Assembly (NCBI GenBank): GCA_002427885.1 | Contig: DIZI01000025.1 | Location: 62,001-126,000 of the forward strand | Length of the DNA: 64,000 nucleotides | Direction: 5' to 3' | From: Paludibacter sp. UBA6032 | Lineage (GTDB): Bacteria; Bacteroidota; Bacteroidia; Bacteroidales; Paludibacteraceae | Shown here: in pieces, positions 35,289-44,342 of the stretch | Position numbering within the stretch: position 1 is the first letter of the stretch | Layout: each line of letters starts with the position of its first letter | Notes under the pieces: generated by a model | Database searches by the model: none | Seen by the model: only the letters and a program-made list of their open reading frames with translations | What the model was told of the DNA's origin: nothing | Made by a program: the position numbers and the translations under genes

Positions 35289-37732
35289 ATAATGTAGGTT
35301 TTACCTGCTTCTGTTTTCAAATCGTAAAGATACGTATTTTTTAAAATCACCGGATTCAGTTTCGCATCTTTATTAATCAATGGTTTGGAAGTAGTTGGAA
35401 CTGCATATAATGGATTCGCATTGTCGCCTGTTGCCTTTACTAATCCTTTCCCTTTCAATGGTGTAAGCGAACGCAAGCGACAATTGCCACCAATGCGGGA
35501 ACGGATAGTTACTTTTTCAACTTTCCCATTACTCCATTTCAAATCCATTTCGAAACCGCCACGCGCCACCAAGCCTTTTATTTCTCCATTTTTCCAAACC
35601 GAAGGCAATGCGGGCAACAGGTAAATAAATCCATCGTAACTTTGCATCAGCATTTCGGCAATTCCGGCTGTGCAACCAAAGTTTCCATCAATCTGGAAAG
35701 GCGGATGTGCATCGAATAAGTTCGGATAAGTTCCGCCATGTTTCGGTTCATTGCGCACAATGGAAAGCTGATCCGTGATTAGTTTGTAAGCATGATCACC
35801 ATCGAGTAAACGCGCCCAGTAGCAAACTTTCCAGGCCATACTCCAACCGGTCGACGGATCGCCGCGATGGATAAGCGAAGTCCGTGCTGCATCAAATAAT
35901 TCAGGGGTACGGTAAGGTGAAATCTGATTACCCGGAAATAACCCCCAAAGATGCGAAACATGACGATGCGTATCTTCGGGATTGTCCCAATCGAACATCC
36001 ATTCCTGCAATTGTCCCCAGTGGCCAATTTGGAACGGTGCCATTTCTTTCATTCTGTTTTGTAAGTGATTGGCAAAATCCGCATCCGTATTTAAAACTTT
36101 CGAACTTTCAATAATGATATTCCACAAACTCGAAATCAGTTCATTATCCATAGTTACCCCACCGGCAGTGGTTGCATTTCCATCAATGCCGACATGTTCG
36201 TTTTCAGGAGAACTGCTTGGACAAACCACAAGCCAGTTGTGTGTTGGCTCTTTTACCATGATCTGGTCAAAAAACACAGCAGCATCTTTCATAATCGGAT
36301 AAACTGATTTAAGAAATTCTTTGTCTCCCGAATACAAATAATGTTCCCACAAATGACTGCTTAACCATGCACCACCACTGAGCCACATGCCCGAAGTAGC
36401 ACGATCCACTGGACCGGTAATCCGCCAGATATCAGTATTGTGATGCAACACCCAACCTTTAGCTCCATACATGATTTTAGCAGTTTCCTTTCCACTTTCG
36501 CTCACCTCTTTCGTCAGACGGAAAAGCGGTTCATTCAATTCTGTTAGATTGGTCACTTCAGCCGGCCAGTAATTCATTTCCAGATTGATATTGGTAGTAT
36601 ATTTACTGTCCCATGACGGAAGCATTTTATCGTTCCAAATACCCTGGAGATTTGCAGCCTGTCCACCCGGTTGGGAAGAACATATTAGCAAATATCTTCC
36701 ATATCGGTAATAGGTTGCTACCAAATTTGCATCATTTGTTTGTGCAAAATGTTCAATTCTCCTATCGGTGGTTTCTTTCGACAGGTTCGGTCCCAAATCG
36801 AGTGAAGAACGCTTCATATATTGATTGAAGAAAGCGGTATGAGCTGTTTTGGCTTTTTGATAATCAACCTTCAACGCTTTTTCCAGATAGTTTTTTGCCC
36901 GCTCGGTTTCATTTCCATCAATGTCTTTATAATTATTGAAATTGGTTGCAATTGAAACATAGAGAATGGCTTCATCGGCATTTTCTACCGACAAAACGCC
37001 ATCTTTACAGGTCATTTTTCCACCCTGAATTTTTGCTGTCAGTCGTCCATTGAATCTTATTTTTCCTTTTTGACGTTCGTGTGTTGGAGTGATACCGCTC
37101 AAGGTTACCGTGTCACCAGTCGAAGCGATAAATACGTCCTGCTGTGGTGATGTAAGTATAGCATTAAAGGTTATTTTCGCTTTTTCCGAAGCTGTCAGTC
37201 TAACAATCACCACCTGGTCGGTAAATGAAGTAAACATTTCGCGCTGATAGGTCACGCCATACACATTATAACGTACGGTTGCCTTTGCCGAATCGAGATT
37301 CAGATCGCGGTAATAACCGGTATACCTGCTATGCCCGGGAAAAGAAATACGCAAATCGCCAAAAGTCTCATATGGCATACCTGAATTAGTATTTGACATT
37401 ACTTTTTCAGTGGCGAGTGTTTGTGCTTCCAAATATTTCCCGGCAAAAACGAGTTCCCGAACTTTTGGAATGTATTCAAGTGCAGTGGGATTCGCATTAT
37501 TATTCGGACTCCCCGCCCAGATGGTTGCCTCATTCAATTGAATTTGTTCGGTCGCAGGGTTTCCAAAAACCATGGCTCCCAACCGACCATTTCCCAATGG
37601 TAAAGCTTCAGTCCAGACTTGTGCAGGTTTGTCATACCAGAGTTTGTAATCATAATTTTGAGCTGATAATGAGTAAAATACTGAAATTACAGCAAGAAGC
37701 GACAAGAGTTTTTTTCCGGATTTGTATTCCAT
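35273..37732 (-). CDS. GH95 alpha-L-fucosidase / alpha-L-galactosidase
   Basis: 819 residues with a signal peptide (to about 24). The GH95 signature is clear: N-terminal beta domain (YDKPAQVWTEALPLGNGRLGAMV), (alpha/alpha)6 catalytic domain with NLEMNYWPAE (paired Asn), SSSPENEH (acid Glu) and QIDGNFG (Asp). GH95 members remove terminal L-fucose or L-galactose. In an RG-II setting an L-galactosidase is plausible, but sequence alone does not decide. The final residues come from a C/G-rich repeat arm. Confidence 0.88.
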   Translation of the reverse strand: MEYKSGKKLLSLLAVISVFYSLSAQNYDYKLWYDKPAQVWTEALPLGNGRLGAMVFGNPATEQIQLNEATIWAGSPNNNANPTALEYIPKVRELVFAGKYLEAQTLATEKVMSNTNSGMPYETFGDLRISFPGHSRYTGYYRDLNLDSAKATVRYNVYGVTYQREMFTSFTDQVVIVRLTASEKAKITFNAILTSPQQDVFIASTGDTVTLSGITPTHERQKGKIRFNGRLTAKIQGGKMTCKDGVLSVENADEAILYVSIATNFNNYKDIDGNETERAKNYLEKALKVDYQKAKTAHTAFFNQYMKRSSLDLGPNLSKETTDRRIEHFAQTNDANLVATYYRYGRYLLICSSQPGGQAANLQGIWNDKMLPSWDSKYTTNINLEMNYWPAEVTNLTELNEPLFRLTKEVSESGKETAKIMYGAKGWVLHHNTDIWRITGPVDRATSGMWLSGGAWLSSHLWEHYLYSGDKEFLKSVYPIMKDAAVFFDQIMVKEPTHNWLVVCPSSSPENEHVGIDGNATTAGGVTMDNELISSLWNIIIESSKVLNTDADFANHLQNRMKEMAPFQIGHWGQLQEWMFDWDNPEDTHRHVSHLWGLFPGNQISPYRTPELFDAARTSLIHRGDPSTGWSMAWKVCYWARLLDGDHAYKLITDQLSIVRNEPKHGGTYPNLFDAHPPFQIDGNFGCTAGIAEMLMQSYDGFIYLLPALPSVWKNGEIKGLVARGGFEMDLKWSNGKVEKVTIRSRIGGNCRLRSLTPLKGKGLVKATGDNANPLYAVPTTSKPLINKDAKLNPVILKNTYLYDLKTEAGKTYIITTNH

Positions 37733-37801
37733 TTAAATAGATGGTTTATATATGTTTCAGATAGTAGTAAAGACGTGAAACAAGCTGTTTTGTACCCATA
37801 C

Positions 37802-37838
37802 AAAAACCGGCAGCAATGAATCCTTTCACGCTGCCGGT
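37802..37838 (-). terminator. Terminator after the DeoR gene
   Basis: Nine-base stem ACCGGCAGC / GCTGCCGGT with a 15-base loop. On the minus strand it is followed by TTTTTG. It separates the ribB-like/deoR unit from GH95. Confidence 0.8.
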
Positions 37839-37862
37839 ATTGTAAAAATGGTTGTCCGGCTT

Positions 37863-38630
37863 TTACTTGTCAGCAATAATAAACTGCACATCATATGTTT
37901 TAAGCCATTCAATGTCTTCCTGTTTTATTTTCGAATCGGTTATCAGGTAGTTAATCAACGAAAGAGCGCCCAGACTGGCAAAGGCATTTTTTCCAATTTT
38001 ATTGGAATCGGCTACCAGATATACTTCATTGGCTGATTCGATCATGGCTCTTTTTACACAAATGTCACTGATTCCCGGATAAGTAAGTCCCGATTTAAGG
38101 GCAATCCCCGCAGTAGCCAAAAATAATTTATCAACATGCAGGTTCTGGAAAAAATCGGCGGCTTTCTGACCGGTTAACGACAAGGTCGGAGCTTTAAATT
38201 CACCTCCGGTAACTACCACATTTATCCCCGCCTGCGCTCCTAAAATTAAAGCAATATTGAGGGCATTTGTAATGACAGTAAGATTATTATAGCCGATTAA
38301 AAGTTTAGCAATTTCAGTTGTGGTGGAACCCGAATCCAGAATAATCGCGTCACCATCACGGATAAATTCGACAGCCTTGCGGGCAATCATCATTTTTTCG
38401 GCCAGATTTTCCTGATTTTGCAAGCTGAAATTCCGCACATTCAGATCAATATTCTTGAGGTAGGCGCCTCCATGTTCACGGACGATAGAACCTTCTTTTT
38501 CAAGATGTTCCAAATCCTGACGAATGGTAACTTCCGTCACTTTAAAAATCCGGCTCAGGTCCATCACTTTGGCATGACCATCTTCCCTGATTAATTCAAG
38601 TATTTTATCGCGACGTTGATTCTGAAGCAT
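37863..38630 (-). CDS. DeoR-family transcriptional regulator
   Basis: Sugar-phosphate-responsive regulator, 255 residues from the preferred start. N-terminal HTH (about 5-55: RRDKILELIREDGHAKVMDL, then VTIRQDLEHLEKEG) and C-terminal DeoR sensor domain with the phosphosugar-binding motif DSGSTTTEIAKLL. The ATG at 38630 is one base after the ribB-like stop codon and starts at the canonical MLQNQRRDKI. The ATG at 38663 would add 11 residues and overlap ribB. It probably controls the transketolase-kinase-isomerase operon through the inverted repeat at 44343-44376, and perhaps itself. Confidence 0.9.
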   Translation of the reverse strand: MLQNQRRDKILELIREDGHAKVMDLSRIFKVTEVTIRQDLEHLEKEGSIVREHGGAYLKNIDLNVRNFSLQNQENLAEKMMIARKAVEFIRDGDAIILDSGSTTTEIAKLLIGYNNLTVITNALNIALILGAQAGINVVVTGGEFKAPTLSLTGQKAADFFQNLHVDKLFLATAGIALKSGLTYPGISDICVKRAMIESANEVYLVADSNKIGKNAFASLGALSLINYLITDSKIKQEDIEWLKTYDVQFIIADK

Positions 38631-38631
38631 G

Positions 38632-39255
38632 TTAGTGATTTTTTGTTTTCCTGTACTCAGCAAGTTGTTTGATGGAAATCAGTTTGATATTATGTTCTTT
38701 TGCCACTATTTTCAAATCAATCAATCGAGCCATGGTTCCGTCGTCGTTCATCACCTCAACCAGTACACCACAAGGATTTAGCCCTGCCAAAAGCGGTAAA
38801 TCAACTGAAGCTTCCGTATGACCCATACGCCCTAAAACGCCATCGGTATTTGCTATCAGTGGAAAAATATGTCCCGGACGACCGAGTTCAGATGGTTTTG
38901 TACTCTTATCAACCAGTGCTTTGACAGTTTTTGCCCTGTCGGACGCTGAAATACCGGTGGTGCAACCATGTCCGAGCAAATCGACCGAAACGGTGAAAGC
39001 GGTTGATAATGTGGCCGTATTATTCACCACCATTCTTTCGAGTTGAAGCTCAGATGCCCGTTCTTCGGTGATAGCCGCACAAATCAGGCCACGGCCGTAT
39101 TTCGACATAAAATTGATAATTTCAGGTGTAACAAATTCGGCTGCAGCTATAAAGTCTCCTTCATTTTCGCGTGCCACATCATCAAACACCAACACTATTT
39201 TTCCTTCACGGATATCTTTAACGGCTTCTTCAACCGAATCAAAATTTTCAAACAT
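38632..39255 (-). CDS. Stand-alone RibB-like (3,4-dihydroxy-2-butanone 4-phosphate synthase) protein
   Basis: 207 residues, the length of monofunctional DHBP synthase, which turns ribulose 5-phosphate into formate and the four-carbon riboflavin precursor. The acidic loop reads DDVARENEGD; the core Asp25, Arg29, Glu30, Glu32 and Asp34 are kept, as is the metal-binding HTEA histidine. However, the usual E-D before REN is V-A. Bacteroidota normally use a RibBA fusion, and this copy forms a unit with a DeoR regulator in a sugar-catabolism cluster. It may act on a different sugar phosphate. Housekeeping riboflavin synthesis remains the alternative. Confidence 0.8.
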   Translation of the reverse strand: MFENFDSVEEAVKDIREGKIVLVFDDVARENEGDFIAAAEFVTPEIINFMSKYGRGLICAAITEERASELQLERMVVNNTATLSTAFTVSVDLLGHGCTTGISASDRAKTVKALVDKSTKPSELGRPGHIFPLIANTDGVLGRMGHTEASVDLPLLAGLNPCGVLVEVMNDDGTMARLIDLKIVAKEHNIKLISIKQLAEYRKTKNH

Positions 39256-39311
39256 GTAATTATTATTTATTTCTCATTATCACACAATTTCCGCTACCTC
39301 TGTTGAAAATT

Positions 39312-39337
39312 GTTCATTTCTTTCGGGTGCAAAGGTA
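39312..39337 (-). promoter_or_regulatory. Promoter and possible DeoR site before the ribB-like gene
   Basis: On the minus strand TACCTTTGC (39329-39337) matches the -7 consensus. Just downstream is CCGAAAGAAATGAA, which contains GAAA-type units like those in DeoR-family operators. No clear -33 element. This would make the ribB-like/deoR unit autoregulated. Confidence 0.45.
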
Positions 39338-39342
39338 ATGAA

Positions 39343-39426
39343 TTATTTTAGAAGTCTTTTACAGCCGGTTATTCCCGAAAACACAGTTAAAATAGCAATG
39401 AATTTAGAGATGTGTGATTTTTTCAT
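39343..39426 (-). CDS. Candidate 27-residue lipoprotein
   Basis: ATG frame of 27 codons between the isomerase stop and the ribB-like promoter. It has a basic start (MKKSHISK), a hydrophobic stretch (FIAILTVFSG), a lipobox-like ITGC and a short basic tail (KRLLK). The layout is that of tiny entericidin-like lipoproteins. It is very short, with no family recognised, and could be chance. Confidence 0.4.
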   Translation of the reverse strand: MKKSHISKFIAILTVFSGITGCKRLLK

Positions 39427-39478
39427 GGTATCATTTTCAAGGAATTTAAATGCGGTTTACATTCCGGTTTTCAATGGA

Positions 39479-40894
39479 TTATTTATGAATATAAATATCC
39501 CAACCCATATAATTCCCGATAGCTTCTTCCAGAATTTCTTCAACATGTCCGCGAACCATGGCCACATGATGTTCAAATCCGTTTTTACACATGTATTTCA
39601 TTAAATTCTGAAGATTCGGAATTTCACAAACTGCAATACCACCATCCATGCCATACGGATCATCGGTCATAGTTCCTTCTCCCAGATAAGTCTTGATAGT
39701 TCCTTTCATGTCATCAGTCGAAATCCGGAAATAAGTCATATCACCGGCAGCCACTTTTCCTTTTACAGCTCCGAAGGTGTCTTCATGGCCTAAAACTGTT
39801 CCCAAAACATCCAATGTTCCGATTTCAATATCGTTCTGAAAGAATGATTTCGGATAGTTACTGCAATGTGTGCAGACCACTTTGTCACGATCTTCAGCGA
39901 AATTGTTGTTCCAGTCGAGAATAGCCGAAGGAGTCTGGGCAGCCAGAGCCAACGCATACATCGAAATTGTTCCTGCTACATCCACTTCGCAAGCCGATGG
40001 CATAAGTTTTTCACCCATCATGCTCATGGTAACACAAGCCGCACAACCATAATTCTTTTCAATGGATTCCCAGCATTGAATAGCCGAAATATCAATATTG
40101 TTTTCCTGAATCCAGTTTTCAACAGCCAATCCAAAACGAGCCTGTTTGGCAATTTTCCCCTTATGAACGATGGAACATGAACCGTAATTCTGAATCGCTT
40201 CCACTTTCTCAATCACGGCAGGATCCGTTTCACTGATTTTTTCTGCCGCTGCAATAATTTCCGACATATCAACCGGAATGATGGTTATATCATGCATTTG
40301 CAACAATTTTTCGCTGAAACGCATGGTTTGGAAACCCATAGGACGCGTTCCGATAGCTCCCACGCGAAGACCTCTCATGCCTTTTACCACACGGCAAATT
40401 CCGGCAAACTTTAGAATGTCTTTGGTGAATTCATTGCTATCCAGGCTATATGTGTGGTAAATGGTGTCGGTAAATTTAATGCCGTACTGGTAGAAATTAT
40501 TGCAAACCGAAAGTTTTCCGCAAAATGCGTCACGTCGGCTTTTTACATCCACTTTGTCGTTGTCATCGTCAATAGCCTGCACCAGAACCGGCACTTTCAA
40601 CCCCGACATTTTGATAGAATTGACCACCCCCAGTTCGTCTCCGAAATTTGGAAGAACCACGATAATTCCTTCAATGACATCACTGTTCTTTTTAAATAAT
40701 TGAGCACATTTTACAGCGTCAACATAACCTTCAATGTTGCCGGTGGGGGTTTCTTCTGAAGCTAAAATAATGGTGTTAAAACCCATTTTATCCAATTTGT
40801 CCAATACTTTAGCACGTGCCTCCACTGCCAATTTCGCATTAAAAATATTACGGGTTGCAATAATCACCCCGAATGTTTGCTTATTTAATTTCAT
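39479..40894 (-). CDS. L-fucose isomerase-like sugar isomerase
   Basis: 471-residue cytosolic aldose-ketose isomerase of the FucI/AraA-like fold. Probable metal ligands are Glu276 (QCWESIEK), Asp305 (ACEVDV) and a His near 443 (FEHHVAMV). The substrate-binding domains are shorter than those of E. coli FucI (about 590 residues), so the substrate is unlikely to be L-fucose. In this cluster the best guess is D-apiose to D-apulose, the first step of the known non-oxidative apiose pathway. A pentose such as arabinose or xylose is the alternative. The gap to the kinase gene is 21 bases. Confidence 0.78.
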   Translation of the reverse strand: MKLNKQTFGVIIATRNIFNAKLAVEARAKVLDKLDKMGFNTIILASEETPTGNIEGYVDAVKCAQLFKKNSDVIEGIIVVLPNFGDELGVVNSIKMSGLKVPVLVQAIDDDNDKVDVKSRRDAFCGKLSVCNNFYQYGIKFTDTIYHTYSLDSNEFTKDILKFAGICRVVKGMRGLRVGAIGTRPMGFQTMRFSEKLLQMHDITIIPVDMSEIIAAAEKISETDPAVIEKVEAIQNYGSCSIVHKGKIAKQARFGLAVENWIQENNIDISAIQCWESIEKNYGCAACVTMSMMGEKLMPSACEVDVAGTISMYALALAAQTPSAILDWNNNFAEDRDKVVCTHCSNYPKSFFQNDIEIGTLDVLGTVLGHEDTFGAVKGKVAAGDMTYFRISTDDMKGTIKTYLGEGTMTDDPYGMDGGIAVCEIPNLQNLMKYMCKNGFEHHVAMVRGHVEEILEEAIGNYMGWDIYIHK

Positions 40895-40915
40895 TATTCT
40901 ATGTTTTTAATGTTT

Positions 40916-42397
40916 TTATTCTGTTAATCTTGAACGTTTTACTGCTAGTTTCCAGCCTGAATACAATTTCTCTGATTCTTCAGGTTCCATTTTTCTATTA
41001 AAAGTTCGATCTTCTTTCCGGAGTGCATTGACTTCCTCCAACTCTTTCCAGTTGCCAAGTGCCAAACCGGCAATAAGAGCAGCACCTAAAGCGGATACGT
41101 CTTCAATATTACTTCGGACCACTTCATTTCCAAGCATATCCGCCTGAAACTGCATTAGAAAATTATTTTTTGTCGGACCGCCATCCACACGTAATTCAAT
41201 CAATTTCACTCCCGATTCATTTATTAATTGCAGCAAATCTTTCACCTGATAAGCAATAGATTCGAGGGCAGCGCGGACAACATGTGCTTTTCGCGTTCCC
41301 CGGTTCATACCGCAAATCAGTGCTTTGGCTTCGCTGTCCCACCAGGGAGCTCCCAATCCGGCAAAAGCGGGAACAAAATAAACACCATCAGTACTTTCAA
41401 CTGAAATTGCCAGCGATTCGGTTTCGATAGCCGAACCAATCAACTCTAAATCATCCTGCAACCATTTTATTGTAGCACCGGTGCAGTGGATGTTTCCCTC
41501 GAAAGCGTAATACACTTTCCCTTTCGCTGCAAAACCAATGGAAGTTACCAAGCCTTTTGGGGCAGTTAAAGCTTTCGTACCGACATTGATCATAATGGAC
41601 GAACCGGTTCCGTAAGTTGCTTTTCCCATACCATCTGAAAAACACATTTGTCCAACCAACGCAGCGTGCGAATCGCCCAAAACTCCGGCAATCGGTGTTT
41701 CCTGTAAAAGGCCGTTTAATGTAGTTTTGCCGTATTCGCCATCGCAGGGAAATACTTTTGGTAACATGGATGAAGGGATGGTAAACAAATCGAGCAGTTC
41801 ATTGTCCCAATCGAGTGTGTGAATATTGAAGAGAAGTGTTCGTGAAGCGTTTGTAAAATCAGTGGCATGAATTTTTCCTTTAGTGAAATTCCATATCAGC
41901 CAACTATCAATGGTTCCCATCAACAAATGCCCTTCATTAGCCGTTTTGCGTGCTCCTTCAATGTTGTCGAGAATCCATTTTACGCCGCTTGCAGAGAAAT
42001 ACGTATTGATAATCAGACCTGTTTTCTCAGTGACCATTGGTTCGTATCCACTGGCAATCAGTTCTTCACAAATTTGCGTTCCACGGTTACATTGCCATAC
42101 AACGGCATTATAAACAGGTTTACCGGTGCGTTTATCCCACACTACAACGGTTTCGCGTTGGTTGGTTATGGCAACTGAAACTATATCGTTTTTGTCGATC
42201 GCACTTTTTAAAATTAATTGTTCCACCGCCTGATAGGTGTTCACAAGAATTTCCGAAGGATCGTGTTCTACCCACCCGGGTTTTGGATAATATTGATGAT
42301 GTTCGATGGAAGTTCGGGAAATCAAAGTCGCTTTTTTGTCGAATAACATCGCTTTTGTTGCCGATGTACTTTGATCAATGGTTAGTACGTATTTCAT
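40916..42397 (-). CDS. FGGY sugar kinase, glycerol-kinase-like
   Basis: 493 residues. Overall closest by eye to glycerol kinase: DQSTSATKA phosphate loop, YPKPGWVEHDP, RETVVVWD and YGTGSS. Of the glycerol-pocket residues known in E. coli GlpK, Arg81, Glu82, Trp101, Tyr133 and Asp242 are kept. However, the positions of Gln246 and Phe270 are both Ser (243, 267), opening the pocket for a larger substrate. With an isomerase on one side and a transketolase on the other, it is a candidate D-apulose kinase. Automated annotation would probably call it GlpK. Confidence 0.82.
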   Translation of the reverse strand: MKYVLTIDQSTSATKAMLFDKKATLISRTSIEHHQYYPKPGWVEHDPSEILVNTYQAVEQLILKSAIDKNDIVSVAITNQRETVVVWDKRTGKPVYNAVVWQCNRGTQICEELIASGYEPMVTEKTGLIINTYFSASGVKWILDNIEGARKTANEGHLLMGTIDSWLIWNFTKGKIHATDFTNASRTLLFNIHTLDWDNELLDLFTIPSSMLPKVFPCDGEYGKTTLNGLLQETPIAGVLGDSHAALVGQMCFSDGMGKATYGTGSSIMINVGTKALTAPKGLVTSIGFAAKGKVYYAFEGNIHCTGATIKWLQDDLELIGSAIETESLAISVESTDGVYFVPAFAGLGAPWWDSEAKALICGMNRGTRKAHVVRAALESIAYQVKDLLQLINESGVKLIELRVDGGPTKNNFLMQFQADMLGNEVVRSNIEDVSALGAALIAGLALGNWKELEEVNALRKEDRTFNRKMEPEESEKLYSGWKLAVKRSRLTE

Positions 42398-42519
42398 TAA
42401 ATATCAAATGGATGTGAGTTTCTTTATTTAGATTTAGGTCTCAAATTCAATATCACTGGCAATCTGAACATTTATAAGACGTTTCAAGTCAAATTTTGTC
42501 TCGATTATGGGAACTTAAT

Positions 42520-43470
42520 TTATAAATTATAAAATGCAAGTGCCTTTTCAAAAATTCCATCGGTATCAATGCCGTAATAATGAAAGATTTGCAGGGCTGT
42601 TCCATGAATGGCATTTTCATCAGGAATACCCAGAATTCGCATTGGAACCGGACAATTTTGCGATACGATTTCGGAAACGGCACCACCCAATCCGCCACTG
42701 ATGCTATGTTCTTCAACTGTAATTATTTTTCCGGTTTCTTTTGCAGCTTTTATTACTATTTCCCTGTCGAACGGTTTAAGCGTATGCATATCGATAACGC
42801 GGGCTTTGATTCCCTTTTCCAGGAGTTTTTTACCAGCCTGTAGACAATGATAAACAGTTTCGCCTGTTCCGATAATGGTCAGATCATTTCCATCGAGTAA
42901 CAGATTGGCTTTACCTATTTTGAAAGGTGCATTTTCATTTTCGTACACGTTTGGAACTGCATTCCGTCCGACGCGGATATACACAGGAAAAGGGTAATCC
43001 ACTAATTCCTCTACTAATTTTTCGGTTTGATAAATATCGCAGGGAAGTACAATATGCATTCCGGGAAAAGTACGTAAAACAGCAATGTCGTGCAGGCTGT
43101 GATGTGAAAAGCCGAGCGCACCGTAACTCACGCCGCCGCTGACACCAAGTATTTTAACCGGATTGGCCGAATATGCCACATCCACTTTTACCTGTTCGAG
43201 ACTGCGCGCCACATAAAAACAAGCGGGACCGCAGACAAAAGCTTTTTTCCCGGCCGAAACCAACCCGGCTGCTACTCCTACGGCATTTTGCTCGGCAATA
43301 CCAAGTTCCACAAATTGTTCAGGAAGTTCACTGGCGAATTTATCGAGGGTCACCGAACCACGTGCATCGGTAGTTACCACAACAATTTGTTTATCGTTTT
43401 TTGCCAGTTCCACCAAGGTATCGGTAAACATTTTACGGCAAGGAATTGTATTTAAATTATCTGTACTCAT
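42520..43470 (-). CDS. Transketolase C-terminal subunit
   Basis: 316 residues: the pyrimidine-binding domain of transketolase with the catalytic Glu in ELGIAEQNAVGVAAGL, then the C-terminal domain (NGN-like segment, SGGLGGAVSEIV). Its partner, the ThDP/PP-domain subunit, ends two bases upstream. Two-subunit transketolases occur in some archaea, in Bacteroidota, and in the apulose-4-phosphate transketolase of apiose catabolism. Here it would convert a ketose phosphate and glyceraldehyde 3-phosphate into xylulose 5-phosphate and a three-carbon product. Confidence 0.88.
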   Translation of the reverse strand: MSTDNLNTIPCRKMFTDTLVELAKNDKQIVVVTTDARGSVTLDKFASELPEQFVELGIAEQNAVGVAAGLVSAGKKAFVCGPACFYVARSLEQVKVDVAYSANPVKILGVSGGVSYGALGFSHHSLHDIAVLRTFPGMHIVLPCDIYQTEKLVEELVDYPFPVYIRVGRNAVPNVYENENAPFKIGKANLLLDGNDLTIIGTGETVYHCLQAGKKLLEKGIKARVIDMHTLKPFDREIVIKAAKETGKIITVEEHSISGGLGGAVSEIVSQNCPVPMRILGIPDENAIHGTALQIFHYYGIDTDGIFEKALAFYNL

Positions 43471-43472
43471 GA

Positions 43473-44324
43473 TTAAGCTGTTGTGAGATTTTGTATTCTT
43501 GAGTCAATTTCGGACAGGGCCGTTTTGTACTGTTCCGCATCGGGAAGTCCATGGTGCCATTTTGCATTTGCTTCCATATACGAAATGCCGCATCCTTTGG
43601 TCGTGTGGGCAATTATCAGTTTTGGTTTTGCATTGGTGTGATCGATGTTTTCGAAGGTTTCCACGATATTTCCCATATCATTTCCCTGCATATCAATCAC
43701 TTCCCAGCCGAATGCTTCCCAACGTTCCCGCATAGGTTCAAGCGACATGACGGTTTCCGTTTTTCCACTTATTTGCAAGGTATTACGATCGATAATGGCT
43801 ACCAAATTATCCAGTTTATAATGACTGGCCGACATAGCAGCTTCGTAAATAGAACCTTCACCTTGTTCTCCGTCACCCATTAATACATAGGTGCGAAAGG
43901 ATTTTTTATCCATTTTTGCAGCCAATGCCATTCCTGTTCCAACCGATAAACCATGTCCGAGAGCACCGCTGTTCAGTTCAATGCCGGGAGTCTTTTTAGT
44001 TGGATGACCTGCCAAAACGGAGTTGAAGTGCCCATAAGTTTCCAGCACTTCCGTATCGATAAATCCGGCAGCTTCCAACACTGAATACAACGCTTCCACA
44101 CTATGGCCTTTGCTCAATATAAAACGATCGCGTCCTTCCATTTTTGGATTCTTCGGATCGATGTTCATAATATGGAAATATAGTGCCGTTTCAATATCAA
44201 CCGATGATAACGAGCCGCCAATGTGTCCGGATTTTGCACCGTAAACAATTTCAACTACTTTTCTTCGGATTTTTTCTGCTTGTAGTTGGAGCTCTTTTAT
44301 TTTTTGTTCATTTTCCTTTTTCAT
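43473..44324 (-). CDS. Transketolase N-terminal subunit
   Basis: 283 residues from the start at 44324 (MKKENEQ); an upstream ATG at 44354 would overlap the candidate operator region and is less likely. The thiamin-diphosphate motif runs from GDGEQGEGSIYEAA to IIDRN, and the substrate-channel segments GHIGGSLS and FILSKGHSVEALY are present. It is the first gene of the operon with the C-terminal subunit, kinase and isomerase, driven by the promoter at 44351-44359. Confidence 0.88.
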   Translation of the reverse strand: MKKENEQKIKELQLQAEKIRRKVVEIVYGAKSGHIGGSLSSVDIETALYFHIMNIDPKNPKMEGRDRFILSKGHSVEALYSVLEAAGFIDTEVLETYGHFNSVLAGHPTKKTPGIELNSGALGHGLSVGTGMALAAKMDKKSFRTYVLMGDGEQGEGSIYEAAMSASHYKLDNLVAIIDRNTLQISGKTETVMSLEPMRERWEAFGWEVIDMQGNDMGNIVETFENIDHTNAKPKLIIAHTTKGCGISYMEANAKWHHGLPDAEQYKTALSEIDSRIQNLTTA

Positions 44325-44342
44325 ATTAATATCTTCGTATAT

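Noticed and set aside
42520..44324. Transketolase pair as housekeeping pentose-phosphate enzyme
   Set aside because: Not excluded by sequence, but co-transcription with a kinase and an isomerase under a DeoR-type operator favours a dedicated catabolic role.
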